Assembly: GCF_039994875.1 (NCBI RefSeq)
Contig: NZ_CP121196.1
Span: 2,914,001-2,978,000 of the forward strand
Length of the DNA: 64,000 nt
Source: Telmatobacter sp. DSM 110680
Lineage (GTDB): Bacteria; Acidobacteriota; Terriglobia; Terriglobales; Acidobacteriaceae
Direction of reading: 5' to 3'
Shown here in pieces: positions 46,383-54,062 of this stretch (the stretch's first letter is position 1; every line of letters starts with the position of its first letter). The notes beneath the pieces are model-generated. The model worked only from the letters and a program-made list of their open reading frames with translations, did not search any database and was not told the DNA's origin. Made by a program: the position numbers and the translations under genes.

Positions 46383-46408
46383 AAAGCCCCGCCCAGCAGC
46401 GGGGCTTT
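46383..46408. terminator. Bidirectional hairpin terminator
   Basis: A perfect 10-bp stem, AAAGCCCCGC / GCGGGGCTTT, with a 6-nt loop and a T-rich 3' flank (CTTCATT). It lies between the convergent zinc-ribbon gene and the Sel1-repeat gene, so it can end both transcripts. Confidence 0.8.
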
Positions 46409-46416
46409 CTTCATTA

Positions 46417-46980
46417 CTATCGCCGGTCCTCAATGGTCGGACACTCGGAGAACCCCCGCGGCTTGTGGATTTTGGACGGATGATCCTCAAACCATTTCCG
46501 CGCCCGCTCCTGTACGCTGGACAGTTCGACCGGCGACAGATAAGAGGCGGCTTGGTCCCGCGCCTCGGTGGCCGCCTTCGCAGACGCCGTGTCTTGTAAG
46601 CCCGCCTCAGCAATTTCGAACCAGAAATAGGCTTCCGCGTGATCCTGCGGGACTCCTACGCCCCACTTGTACCGCTCACCAAGGTGGAACTGCGCCTCGG
46701 CATCACCCTGCTCAGCGGCCTCACGGCACCGCTCTGCCTTTTCCTTCACTTGGTTCTTCCGCTCCCACTCTTCTATATCGGCCTGGACTCGCTTGAACTC
46801 GCCCAACACGTCGAACTTCTCTTTATCCGAAAGCACTCGGTACCGCCTTTCGACTTGTGATACAGCAAACAAACCCACTGAGCGGGAGAAAATGCTGCCA
46901 TAAAGTCTACGATCCTCCGAGAAACATCGTCGAAGGTAATGAAAACGATGTCCCATAGGTGACAAAAACAATGCAGTCAT
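46417..46980 (-). CDS. Sel1-like repeat protein (cargo of element A)
   Basis: A 187-residue open frame whose central and C-terminal part contains a Sel1-type repeat: CREAAEQGDAEAQFHLGERYKWGVGVPQDHAEAYFWFEIAEAGLQD. The N-terminal start is uncertain, because several ATGs lack a ribosome binding site. No signal peptide is evident. Small Sel1 proteins mediate protein-protein contacts; the partner is unknown. Confidence 0.6.
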   Translation of the reverse strand: MTALFLSPMGHRFHYLRRCFSEDRRLYGSIFSRSVGLFAVSQVERRYRVLSDKEKFDVLGEFKRVQADIEEWERKNQVKEKAERCREAAEQGDAEAQFHLGERYKWGVGVPQDHAEAYFWFEIAEAGLQDTASAKAATEARDQAASYLSPVELSSVQERARKWFEDHPSKIHKPRGFSECPTIEDRR

Positions 46981-47161
46981 GAGGAAGCGAATGAGGGTCG
47001 GAAAGCGAAAGGGGCATCAGTGCAAGGGTTCGTTGACTTCTTTTTCAGAAACGATTTTGTAAAGTACTCGCATTGGTGGAGACGTGTATTTTCCTTCGGG
47101 CCAAAAACTGATGGAATCACGAAACACCCGTGCATCATAGTTGTTGTTTGCATGAACTCTG

Positions 47162-47344
47162 CTACAAATCAAAACGAAATGCGGAGTCTGAGACTGGCTT
47201 TTTCTTTTTACGCTTTGAGTGGCCGAACGGCTCAGGAATAGCACTCTTCGGGACCGTCAGAGCCACCTTGACTGCGCTCTGAAAACGTTCAAAGGCTTGT
47301 GGGCCTTCGAGCATCTCTGGTCTTGGATTCGCCGTCTGCTTCAT
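47162..47344 (-). CDS. Small basic hypothetical protein
   Basis: A 60-residue protein starting MKQTANPRPEMLEGPQAFERFQSAVKVALTVPKSAIPEPFG, then a Lys-rich tail. This N-terminal pattern recurs in small acidobacterial proteins sometimes found next to toxin genes, so an antitoxin-like role is possible. The start ATG lacks a clear ribosome binding site. No toxin gene is adjacent here. Confidence 0.5.
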   Translation of the reverse strand: MKQTANPRPEMLEGPQAFERFQSAVKVALTVPKSAIPEPFGHSKRKKKKPVSDSAFRFDL

Positions 47345-47385
47345 GGCGTTATCATAGCGCAATCCTAAAACAAAGCGGAGGACTC

Positions 47386-47649
47386 GTGACTGAAGAGGAG
47401 AAACAACGCATCCGCGCACTGTTTGTATACGTGCTAACCGTTATGAGGGGAGAGTCGGAAGCTAATATCAGGACTTCCGCCGAGGTTGCTTCCCTACTCG
47501 GAACCGTTCGCGCTTTAGATCCAACTTTTGATGACAACATGGAGGCATGGCGCAAGAGAATCGATGAAGAAGTTGAGCCCTTATTGCGTGTCGGGCGAGC
47601 GCAATTTGATGAATCGATTCGGAAAGTTGAGAGCGGAGAGTGGATATAG
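47386..47649 (+). CDS. Hypothetical protein
   Basis: An 87-residue protein beginning with GTG (MTEEEKQRIRALFVYVLTVMRGESE), preceded by GCGGAGGA at a suitable distance. The longer frame upstream has no ribosome binding site. It is all-helical in appearance with an acidic C-terminus. Divergent from the 60-residue basic protein, 41 bp away. No family recognised. Confidence 0.55.
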   Translation: MTEEEKQRIRALFVYVLTVMRGESEANIRTSAEVASLLGTVRALDPTFDDNMEAWRKRIDEEVEPLLRVGRAQFDESIRKVESGEWI

Positions 47650-47829
47650 GTACAGGTTGCATTTAGACACACTCCAGCGTACGATTTGGGTGTCCATGCA
47701 AATCAGATCAGCCCTTGATGCCAGTCGAGGGCTTTTTCTATTTGCTGCCATCCTAGCACGTTATACTGAGCGCCAAATTACAAGAGAGAATTCCATCTGC
47801 GATTTTCATCGCGTCCATTCTATTGTTTT

Positions 47830-48198
47830 TCAACGTGCCATTCTGCTCACAAAGTGTTGGTCCAGCGCTGCGCTTAGCTCCTGCCGTGTAGCCCCGGACG
47901 GTATATTGATGCCATACCGCTTACAAAGCGCGATCTGTTTCTCGGTCGGTTCCATGTTGGACCACTGCGCGTACGGCCCATCTAAAACTTCTTCGTTGCC
48001 GACCACCTGTGTTACAGGAGGGACAGCCGTGCTGTACGTTACCGACGCTTTCTTTTCTCGGCGAAACAGCCGAACGCCAAATTCGGCAATCGCTTCTCTA
48101 AGCTTTTCCAGAAAGACTAATCCAACCCCTAGAACAGCCAAGAGCACGTAGAGTAGGACGACCCCTAGCACGATTCCTAGAGCGATGTTCAGGATCAC
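47830..48198 (-). CDS. Membrane-anchored hypothetical protein
   Basis: A 122-residue protein with one N-terminal transmembrane helix (IALGIVLGVVLLYVLLAVLGVGLVFL). Its cytoplasmic C-terminal part looks like the short helical SAP/HeH-type module common in phage proteins (TEKQIALCKRYGINIPSGATRQELSAALDQHF). Cargo of element A; function unknown. Confidence 0.6.
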   Translation of the reverse strand: MILNIALGIVLGVVLLYVLLAVLGVGLVFLEKLREAIAEFGVRLFRREKKASVTYSTAVPPVTQVVGNEEVLDGPYAQWSNMEPTEKQIALCKRYGINIPSGATRQELSAALDQHFVSRMAR

Positions 48199-48364
48199 AA
48201 TGCACCTCAGTTGCCAGTATCATAGTGCCATTTTGTCTTAAGGACATGGAGATTACCACTTAGTTAACTACGCTGCTGACACATTCTCTAGCTTTCGATT
48301 TGGTCAGTCACGTCAATAGTTACCTTAACTAGTACATATCCATGTTTTGGAGTACGTGAGCGAT

Positions 48365-48535
48365 TCAACTTCCCAGCATCCACAGAAGGATCGCGGTCCA
48401 AGTCTCACCGCTCATTGGGTAGCCCTTCTCGACACGCGCATAGGTGCTCCACGGGATGCCGATGCGATCGGCAGCGTCCCGCACGCTCATCTCCTCGTGA
48501 TGACGCCATGCCCTGAGCAACTCCGAGACCATCAT
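48365..48535 (-). CDS. Small XRE-type helix-turn-helix protein
   Basis: A 56-residue protein (MMVSELLRAWRHHEEMSVRDAADRIGIPWSTYARVEKGYPMSGETWTAILLWMLGS) with a clear Cro/CI-type helix-turn-helix. The start is taken at the ATG-ATG pair at 48535/48532, because the upstream frame has an odd composition. Likely a regulator of element A genes. No partner toxin is adjacent. Confidence 0.68.
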   Translation of the reverse strand: MMVSELLRAWRHHEEMSVRDAADRIGIPWSTYARVEKGYPMSGETWTAILLWMLGS

Positions 48536-48794
48536 CCCGATAGAGTACGACACTTTGAGGCACACCGGAGCGCCGCATAGCGGCAGCAGCGCACAAACCT
48601 GCGCGCGGGCCAGCCCCTTGATCGTCCTGCATGCCTGGGCAACCGGACACTTCCACCACCACCATGAGAGTGCAATTTTTCCGGCCCTGCGTAATCGGGC
48701 AAAAGGCATCACTGCCTTCACGCGCACCCAATCCCAGACAACTAACCCCCGGTCCGGCTGAGCAGCCCATGGCCGCAAATCGCATTCAATTCGC

Positions 48795-49247
48795 TTACAT
48801 GTTTCTGCCGAACGTTGCGAGCACTCGCTTGGAGACTTTGAAATAGCGAAACCATACGATCCAAGGTACGCCGAGGAAAACTACGAACCCTGCAATCGGC
48901 TTCCAGTCCAGCGTTGCACCGGGGCTAATGGTTAGAAAGGCTACCGGAAAGACTAGAACAAGGACCGCACCCCATTGCAGAAAGTTGAGAAAGACCAGTT
49001 TCAAAGCATAGGGCTTTGCCAGGAGTACGCAAACCGCTGCGAACACTCCGAACGCAGACAAGCCGCTAACAAAAACCTCTACCGCAACGGATTGACGGGT
49101 GCCCCCTTCGATCAACCATGTACCAGAAAAGTCAATCAAGTGGAATGCGATCGCACCGAAACACCAGACTGCCAACCACCCTCGGACGCCTCTTAAGGGC
49201 TTGGGTTCAGATTGAACCCCATTGATTAGCTGAACTGAAGATGACAC
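48795..49247 (-). CDS. DUF2569-like membrane protein
   Basis: A 150-residue protein with four hydrophobic helices. The N-terminal GVRGWLAVWCFGAIAFHLIDF resembles the DUF2569 pattern (GxxGWLxxxCxxL). It is the last cargo gene before the right end of element A. Function unknown. Confidence 0.6.
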   Translation of the reverse strand: MSSSVQLINGVQSEPKPLRGVRGWLAVWCFGAIAFHLIDFSGTWLIEGGTRQSVAVEVFVSGLSAFGVFAAVCVLLAKPYALKLVFLNFLQWGAVLVLVFPVAFLTISPGATLDWKPIAGFVVFLGVPWIVWFRYFKVSKRVLATFGRNM

Positions 49248-49477
49248 AAAGAGTCTCCTGCCGTCTGGATTCCGCTCGAATTGTACGGCTCACGGCTGCT
49301 TGGTGGCCGAACCGTGGCGGGTGCTGGTCATTCGAAAGTACTGTCCGCGTCACAGCCTGCGCGATACATCTAACTCCGGCGCTCGAGTGAGCTCAAGAGG
49401 CGTCACAGCCTGGGGCCAAACACGACAATGGTTGACATCGGATAACAACATATATGTCTTGGGATATGCCAGAGAGC

Positions 49478-49494
49478 ATACCGGGGAAAATACC
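49478..49494 (+). repeat. 17-bp direct repeat near right end of element A
   Basis: ATACCGGGGAAAATACC, identical to 42282-42298. Similarity continues weakly beyond it, and a second partial unit (TACCGGGGA) overlaps its 3' end. Confidence 0.65.
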
Positions 49495-49621
49495 GGGGAC
49501 CCTGGGCAGCAACTCGATGTAAACGAGAGCAATCGCATGGTGCGCGAAACCCGAATAAACACAGGGTTCCGCTCACTCCAGAGTCAACCGCAGTCATTGG
49601 CGTAAATTGGCTCTCCTGCAA

Positions 49622-49666
49622 CTCTTAACCGACAGGTTGAAGGTTCGATTCCTTCCGCGTCCACCA
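49622..49666 (+). repeat. att site copy 2: partial tRNA-Lys between elements A and B
   Basis: Matches 42192-42236 over 45 bp with two differences that are complementary to each other in the T-arm (GAAGG/CCTTC here, GTAGG/CCTAC in the intact gene). The 5' half of a tRNA is missing, so it is not a functional gene. Confidence 0.9.
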
Positions 49667-49679
49667 TCAAATCACGAAC

Positions 49680-50804
49680 TTAGCTGGTCTCGCGCTCTGC
49701 TTGCGCTCCGTTGAACTGGAATGCAAGCTCAGCAACTCTCAAACCGGCCGTGCTCATCTCATCCGTGACAACGTCTCCGTAGATGTTCATTGTCGTGCGG
49801 ATGTCCTGATGCCTCATCATCTTCTGTTGGACTGCTATCGGCGTTTTCACTGCATCAAGCCAGGAACGGTAGGTGTGACGAAATACGTGCGAACTGATAT
49901 GCCCAATTCCAGCAGCCTTTGACGCCCGTTCAAGTTCTTGCCGTGTGCCCGTGTAGGAGTAGGGCAGTCTGCCGAGTTTGAACGGACTGGCAAAGACCCA
50001 GTCTTCCGCTGCTGAGAAATCAGAATGCTGCCTGCAGGACTTCAGGCGATCCAGCAATTCAACCGCAACATCGAATGTCTTGGCGGATCCTCTTGTTTTC
50101 ACATCTCCGACAATTTGATTCACGATGCCGCGCTGGACGCTCAGCCGTGAAGCGATCCAATTTACGTCTGACCATCGGAGCCCAAGTGCCTCACTGATGC
50201 GAAGGCCGAGGCACACGGAGAGCAGAGCCATCGTTGCAAATGGCTCCTGCAGCTCTGTCAGTAGAGCTTGGAACTGCTCAACTGTCAGACTCCTTGCTTT
50301 TCGCACTGTCCTTGTTGCACCTATATTCCGAACTAGAGAGATTGGATTGCGGCTGATGTCTAGGATTCCGGACCACATCGCGTATTCCAAGAGTCCGTGC
50401 ATCAGTGACCGTACATGCGTCTTGGACTTTGGCGAAAGTGGTAATTCACGAAGCCACAGTTCAACCGGGCGAGGCTGTATATCCTGAATCAGCGAATCTC
50501 CCCACTTCGGGAGTATGTGATTCTTCAAACAGCAGCGATACACCCGCGCCGTGGAAGGACGTGAGGGCATTCGTTCTGCTTCGTATCGCACAATCACGCT
50601 GCGCACTGTGTCTCCGTGCTGCGGTTTCTGTTGTTGGATCTGAAGGTGGTCAACTTCCATCCAAGCGGCTGCTTTGGTTGGAAACTCCCGCTTCGTTCCG
50701 ATTCGTTTTGATCTGCGAATTAAGCCGTCATACCAGAGGTAGTTCCAGGTCTTGCGCCGTTTGTCGTAGCGCACAGACCCACTCGTGTGTCGCTGTACTC
50801 TCAT
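49680..50804 (-). CDS. Tyrosine integrase of element B
   Basis: A 374-residue phage-type recombinase. Catalytic residues are visible in CLGLRISEALGLRWSDV (Arg), HVFRHTYRSWLDAV (His-x-x-Arg) and TTMNIYGDVVTDEM (nucleophile Tyr). The N-terminal AP2-like/core-binding part (SGSVRYDKRRKTWNYLWYDG) is typical of acidobacterial element integrases. Its 3' end is 14 bp from the partial tRNA. Its start overlaps the stop of the small HTH gene by 4 bp, so the two are translationally coupled. Confidence 0.93.
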   Translation of the reverse strand: MRVQRHTSGSVRYDKRRKTWNYLWYDGLIRRSKRIGTKREFPTKAAAWMEVDHLQIQQQKPQHGDTVRSVIVRYEAERMPSRPSTARVYRCCLKNHILPKWGDSLIQDIQPRPVELWLRELPLSPKSKTHVRSLMHGLLEYAMWSGILDISRNPISLVRNIGATRTVRKARSLTVEQFQALLTELQEPFATMALLSVCLGLRISEALGLRWSDVNWIASRLSVQRGIVNQIVGDVKTRGSAKTFDVAVELLDRLKSCRQHSDFSAAEDWVFASPFKLGRLPYSYTGTRQELERASKAAGIGHISSHVFRHTYRSWLDAVKTPIAVQQKMMRHQDIRTTMNIYGDVVTDEMSTAGLRVAELAFQFNGAQAERETS

Positions 50805-51016
50805 TGCTGCCTCCCGTCAGCAGTGTCAGCGGATGACGGGCACAGGATAGCATCCAACTCCCACTTACGGAATCTCCAGACCCGGCGCCGTATCCCGGAT
50901 TGCCGATGCGCAGGTATTCTTTTTTCCCGAGCCCATTGCAGCAGCGTGCGCGGCTTTATTTTCAAATATTGAGCGGCCTCAATCGCGGTGAGCCATTCGT
51001 GTTCAACGCAACCCAT
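50801..51016 (-). CDS. Small HTH (excisionase-like) protein between two recombinase genes
   Basis: A 71-residue helix-turn-helix protein (EHEWLTAIEAAQYLKIKPRTLLQWAREKRIPAHRQSGIRRRVWRFRKWELD). The ATG at 51016 is preferred because GAGGA lies 5 bp before it. It overlaps the stop of the upstream large recombinase by 14 bp and the start of the integrase by 4 bp, so all three form one compact operon. A recombination directionality factor is the most likely role. Confidence 0.82.
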   Translation of the reverse strand: MGCVEHEWLTAIEAAQYLKIKPRTLLQWAREKRIPAHRQSGIRRRVWRFRKWELDAILCPSSADTADGRQQ

Positions 51017-52760
51017 TTGTCCTCGCTTCCCGTTCTTCGATCCATGTTTCCATCGCAACGCAACCGCTAGCCTCGTTGAACCGACTGCCGTAGTAGTTAA
51101 TCGTCGTGGAAACGTTCTTATGCCAGAGCATCTTCGACAAAGTCAGATAATCTTTCGGGTGTGCCTTTAACCATGCGAATGCAACAATGTCGCGGAACAA
51201 GTGGGGCGTTACCCGACGGCCACCGTACCTGAGGGTGATGTCTGAAATCAGACTCCCAACGTACTCGGCCGACATCGGAGTTCCAACTGAGGACACGAAA
51301 AGCGTGTCGCATTCGCCGCCATTGAGAATTGACGGCCTATACTCTGTCAAGTACTCCTGAAGTCGCCCAATAAGGGGACGCGGAACGAGCGCATGAACAA
51401 AGACTCCAGTCTTTGTTTCCTCCTTACTAAACCGGAACTGCCAGAACTCGGCATCTGGATTACGTGCCTCTTCTTCAGTCGCCCACCCAGGCTTGTCAAT
51501 GAGGCTGAAAGGAGGAATTTTCCCTTTGAATAGATTCGGATTCGGTCCCCCAATGCGACATTCACGTATGTTGCGTTGACGCCAAGGAAGGATTAAAAGC
51601 CATTTGATCAACAGTTCCTCCAAGACCAACAAAGCAGCAGCCAACTTGCTGGTCTTTGAGTTTTGTCCACGAATTGCGCGGATCTTCTCAGGAATTTTGT
51701 CCACCACGCTGTAATCGAGGTATTTCTGTGCTTTTCTTTTCTTCACTTCCTCAATGGAATCGCATGGGATGCCTTCCTGAATCTGTTTAAGCCACGTCCA
51801 ATCGAGGGATTTGTATGCTGGATGATTCGATACAGCCGCTTGTATCGCGGCAATCTGGGTGACAAACGAAGCGCCTTGCTTCTTGCGTTCGTTCAAGCTC
51901 CAGGTGACATAGTCGCTGACTAGGTGCCTTTGCAAGAGTGCTGCCAACGAAGCGATGCCAGGGGTCTTGCGGATATTTACGACGTACCCGTACAGGGTGC
52001 TGAACGAATGCTGAAGACGAAGAGCTGAAACCTTGCGGATCTTGGCCCGCTTGGGACGGTCAGGCTCATATTCGGAACACTTCCATCGAAGCAGTTCAGT
52101 GACCTCGCTTCGGAGCATCGTTGGGAAGGCGTAGAGAGAGATGCCGTACTTTTCGCGGTTTAGATAAACAGCCGGAGCATTTTTGTTATATCCGCGGTCG
52201 GCGAGAATGCGCCAGAGCTTGTTTACTCGTGACTTCGCAGTTCTATAGGTTGTCCCTTGTTGAATCTTCAACGCGAGCCAGCAATCAGTATCTGCTGGTG
52301 TCACATCACTGGGATTCGTCTTCTTCTGAGAGAGCCATTTGGCAATTCCAAAGCACCCAACGTGGGATGCTCGATTGAGGACGTCTTGCCACTGTTCGGA
52401 TATGCGGGCCAGCGGTTTCCAGCCCAAGGCCTCAGCTGCCTCAAGAAGAATGCGCAGATAGTTGACGTACGCTCGAATAGAGTTTTCCTTGTATTTGTTC
52501 TTTTCGAGGAATGGTCGAAAACCCTCACGACTCACATAGATTGCATCGAGAGTGATTTGATCCGCCGGCCGCAGCTGAAACGATACAATCCGCGCGACGG
52601 TCGATCTAAGCATTTGGAAATACGATGGTGGATTGTTTCCAATTGCGGTGAGCAGGTCTGCGAGTGTCTCGACTGTCCGTGCGATAGGTAGGTGGTTTCG
52701 CGAAGTTGGCGGAAGAGCTGACGCAATTGGCGCGCCATCCTGAATGTTTTGATCTGTCAT
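51003..52760 (-). CDS. Large tyrosine recombinase of element B
   Basis: A 585-residue protein. The C-terminal domain has a recombinase-like arrangement: LLILPWRQRNIRECRI (Arg), RVTPHLFRDIVAFAWL (His-x-x-Arg) and MLWHKNVSTTINYYGSRFNEASG (candidate nucleophile Tyr). The long N-terminal part includes core-binding-like helices (AYVNYLRILLEAAEALGW) and an inserted middle domain of unknown role. The start ATG has AAAGGAAA upstream. It is co-transcribed with the small HTH gene and the second recombinase. Two recombinases in one operon recall multi-recombinase transposons, but no direct homology can be claimed. Confidence 0.85.
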   Translation of the reverse strand: MTDQNIQDGAPIASALPPTSRNHLPIARTVETLADLLTAIGNNPPSYFQMLRSTVARIVSFQLRPADQITLDAIYVSREGFRPFLEKNKYKENSIRAYVNYLRILLEAAEALGWKPLARISEQWQDVLNRASHVGCFGIAKWLSQKKTNPSDVTPADTDCWLALKIQQGTTYRTAKSRVNKLWRILADRGYNKNAPAVYLNREKYGISLYAFPTMLRSEVTELLRWKCSEYEPDRPKRAKIRKVSALRLQHSFSTLYGYVVNIRKTPGIASLAALLQRHLVSDYVTWSLNERKKQGASFVTQIAAIQAAVSNHPAYKSLDWTWLKQIQEGIPCDSIEEVKKRKAQKYLDYSVVDKIPEKIRAIRGQNSKTSKLAAALLVLEELLIKWLLILPWRQRNIRECRIGGPNPNLFKGKIPPFSLIDKPGWATEEEARNPDAEFWQFRFSKEETKTGVFVHALVPRPLIGRLQEYLTEYRPSILNGGECDTLFVSSVGTPMSAEYVGSLISDITLRYGGRRVTPHLFRDIVAFAWLKAHPKDYLTLSKMLWHKNVSTTINYYGSRFNEASGCVAMETWIEEREARTNGLR

Positions 52761-52937
52761 ATATGCATTTCCTTTGGTTCAAAGTGATAGTTAGTCGTCT
52801 CGAAATTGCGTATAAAACGCGAAGCTTTGCGTCAGAGAAAGATGCTTTAGGTCGCAATAAGCAATGCGCGCAGCAACTTTCGATATATAGAAGTGCAGCG
52901 AAGAATGGTGCGCTTCCAGACGCGTTAAGGCGCTAGC

Positions 52938-53180
52938 TCACCGCCGCCCTCTAGGGCTATTCCGAAGGAACTCTTCGAGATCTTGCGGAAAGAACTTCCA
53001 CCGGCCAGGGAGATCCCGCGGGGTCAAGCGCCCCGCGGAGATCCAGTTCTGAATAGCGCGAACGCAGACCTTGAAGATCTTTGCGACGTCGCGGTTGGTA
53101 TACATCGGTTGAAGAGGCAATTGCTGGATCTCCAGAATTGCCTCGAGCATCGGGTATTGTGCATCTTCCAAGTTGTCCAT
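52938..53180 (-). CDS. MerR-like/HTH_17 DNA-binding protein
   Basis: An 80-residue protein with the helix-turn-helix MYTNRDVAKIFKVCVRAIQNWISAGRLTPRDLPGRWKFFPQDLEEFLR. The start MDNLED is chosen because AAGGAA is 6 bp before it. It precedes the recombinase operon on the same strand and probably regulates it or acts in excision. Confidence 0.8.
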   Translation of the reverse strand: MDNLEDAQYPMLEAILEIQQLPLQPMYTNRDVAKIFKVCVRAIQNWISAGRLTPRDLPGRWKFFPQDLEEFLRNSPRGRR

Positions 53181-53470
53181 CTTCATTTCCTTCTTTGGCT
53201 GCCAGACACACGTCGGGCGTTTGCACGCAACGCATGCAGTGGCGGGCCGGTCAATTTGAGAAACGGGGTTTTCGGTGTGACGACTACTCCGGAACGTTCA
53301 TAACGTGCTGAACCTGGACCGGAACTTTACTGAAGCTGCCCGAATACCTGCGTACTGATGGCAGAATAGGTGAACTTGAGTCGTCGCGGTATTAGTCGAA
53401 TACCCTAGACTGGCCACAAAAGCGGCCTAGAGCATCGCAATGCGGTAAAACTAATCCGTATCCGCGAGTG

Positions 53471-53725
53471 TTACCGCGGTCGAACGTCGTGTCTCGCTTG
53501 CGAGTCGGCCTCTTGGACCTTGCGAGCTCGGCGAAGCCAGTCTTCTGTCGCCTCTCGCAAGAATGTCGACACGTCCTGGTCGTACTCTCGCGCTAGAGCG
53601 CTCAGTTCGTTCCACCAGGAAAGCGGAAGGCGAAGTGCAACCATTTTGGATGGCTCCTTCTTCCCGCGTCGTAAAGATGCGGGGATGTCATTGTCGTAAG
53701 AGGGCCTTGATGAGTGTTGGTTCAT
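53471..53725 (-). CDS. Ribbon-helix-helix protein, divergent from CBASS
   Basis: An 84-residue protein whose core (KMVALRLPLSWWNELSALAREYDQDVSTFLREATEDWLRRARK) matches a ribbon-helix-helix fold: a short strand followed by two helices. The first 25 residues are basic and disordered. It is transcribed away from the CBASS genes, with about 340 bp between them, so it is a candidate regulator of that promoter. No toxin gene lies next to it. Confidence 0.72.
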   Translation of the reverse strand: MNQHSSRPSYDNDIPASLRRGKKEPSKMVALRLPLSWWNELSALAREYDQDVSTFLREATEDWLRRARKVQEADSQARHDVRPR

Positions 53726-53866
53726 TGTGTGGTTTCCTTTCGATGTTGTTGGTTAATAACGGCTAAGGTCAACTTGCTAATTACCCTGGGCCAGACGAAA
53801 GCCCCGGTCAGCAACGGCCGGGATTTGGTCTGGTTCGTGCACTAACAGCCGCATCAGGGAGGGAGA

Positions 53867-53880
53867 CCCCATATATGGGG
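53867..53880. promoter_or_regulatory. Palindrome CCCCATATATGGGG
   Basis: A perfect 14-bp palindrome in the divergent region between the ribbon-helix-helix gene and CBASS. It is close to the CBASS promoter and a possible regulator site. Confidence 0.5.
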
Positions 53881-53905
53881 TGCAGACTTGTATGGGTACC
53901 ATATA

Positions 53906-53934
53906 TTGCACTTGTGGTGTAGATGTTGTATATT
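53906..53934 (+). promoter_or_regulatory. CBASS promoter with near-consensus -35 and -10
   Basis: TTGCAC (53906-53911) and TATATT (53929-53934) are separated by 17 bp, close to the housekeeping consensus. The promoter is flanked by an inverted repeat CACTTGT / ACAAGTG (53909-53915 and 53935-53941), with a third ACTTGT half-site at 53886-53891. This could be an operator that controls CBASS expression. Confidence 0.65.
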
Positions 53935-54062
53935 ACAAGTGGGGAAATGCTACTTCGCTCTGAATTGGGCCAGGCAAACGGGTCACGCCGAAGATTACTG
54001 CGCGCTAAACCATTGCGTTGGGGGGAGTTAAGAGCAGGAGAAGTAGTTACGAAGGAGCTAAC

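Larger units (their letters stand above)
42237..49666. mobile_element. Integrative element A (about 7.4 kb) in tRNA-Lys
   Basis: Bounded by tRNA-Lys on the left and a 45-bp tRNA 3'-end copy on the right (49622-49666). It contains an integrase adjacent to the tRNA, a CGNR zinc-finger protein, an AlpA-like DNA-binding protein, a DUF3631-type ATPase, and several small cargo genes, most of unknown function. The integrase-AlpA-ATPase core with small cargo and no conjugation or capsid genes looks like a phage satellite or minimal integrative element. Inference from gene content. Confidence 0.85.
49248..49679. other. Right end of element A and start of element B
   Basis: About 430 bp without a convincing gene. 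It carries a second copy of a 17-bp sequence also found near the left end (49478-49494) and the partial tRNA copy at 49622-49666. The next integrase gene ends 14 bp after that tRNA copy. Confidence 0.6.

Noticed and set aside
47528..48151. A 207-codon plus-strand open frame in element A
   Set aside because: It overlaps the 87-residue gene in another frame and lies antisense to the membrane-anchored protein; its composition is Ser/Arg/Cys-rich, like an out-of-frame shadow.
49622..49666. A second tRNA-Lys gene
   Set aside because: Only the 3' half is present; no acceptor 5' strand or D-arm precedes it, so it is an attachment-site copy.
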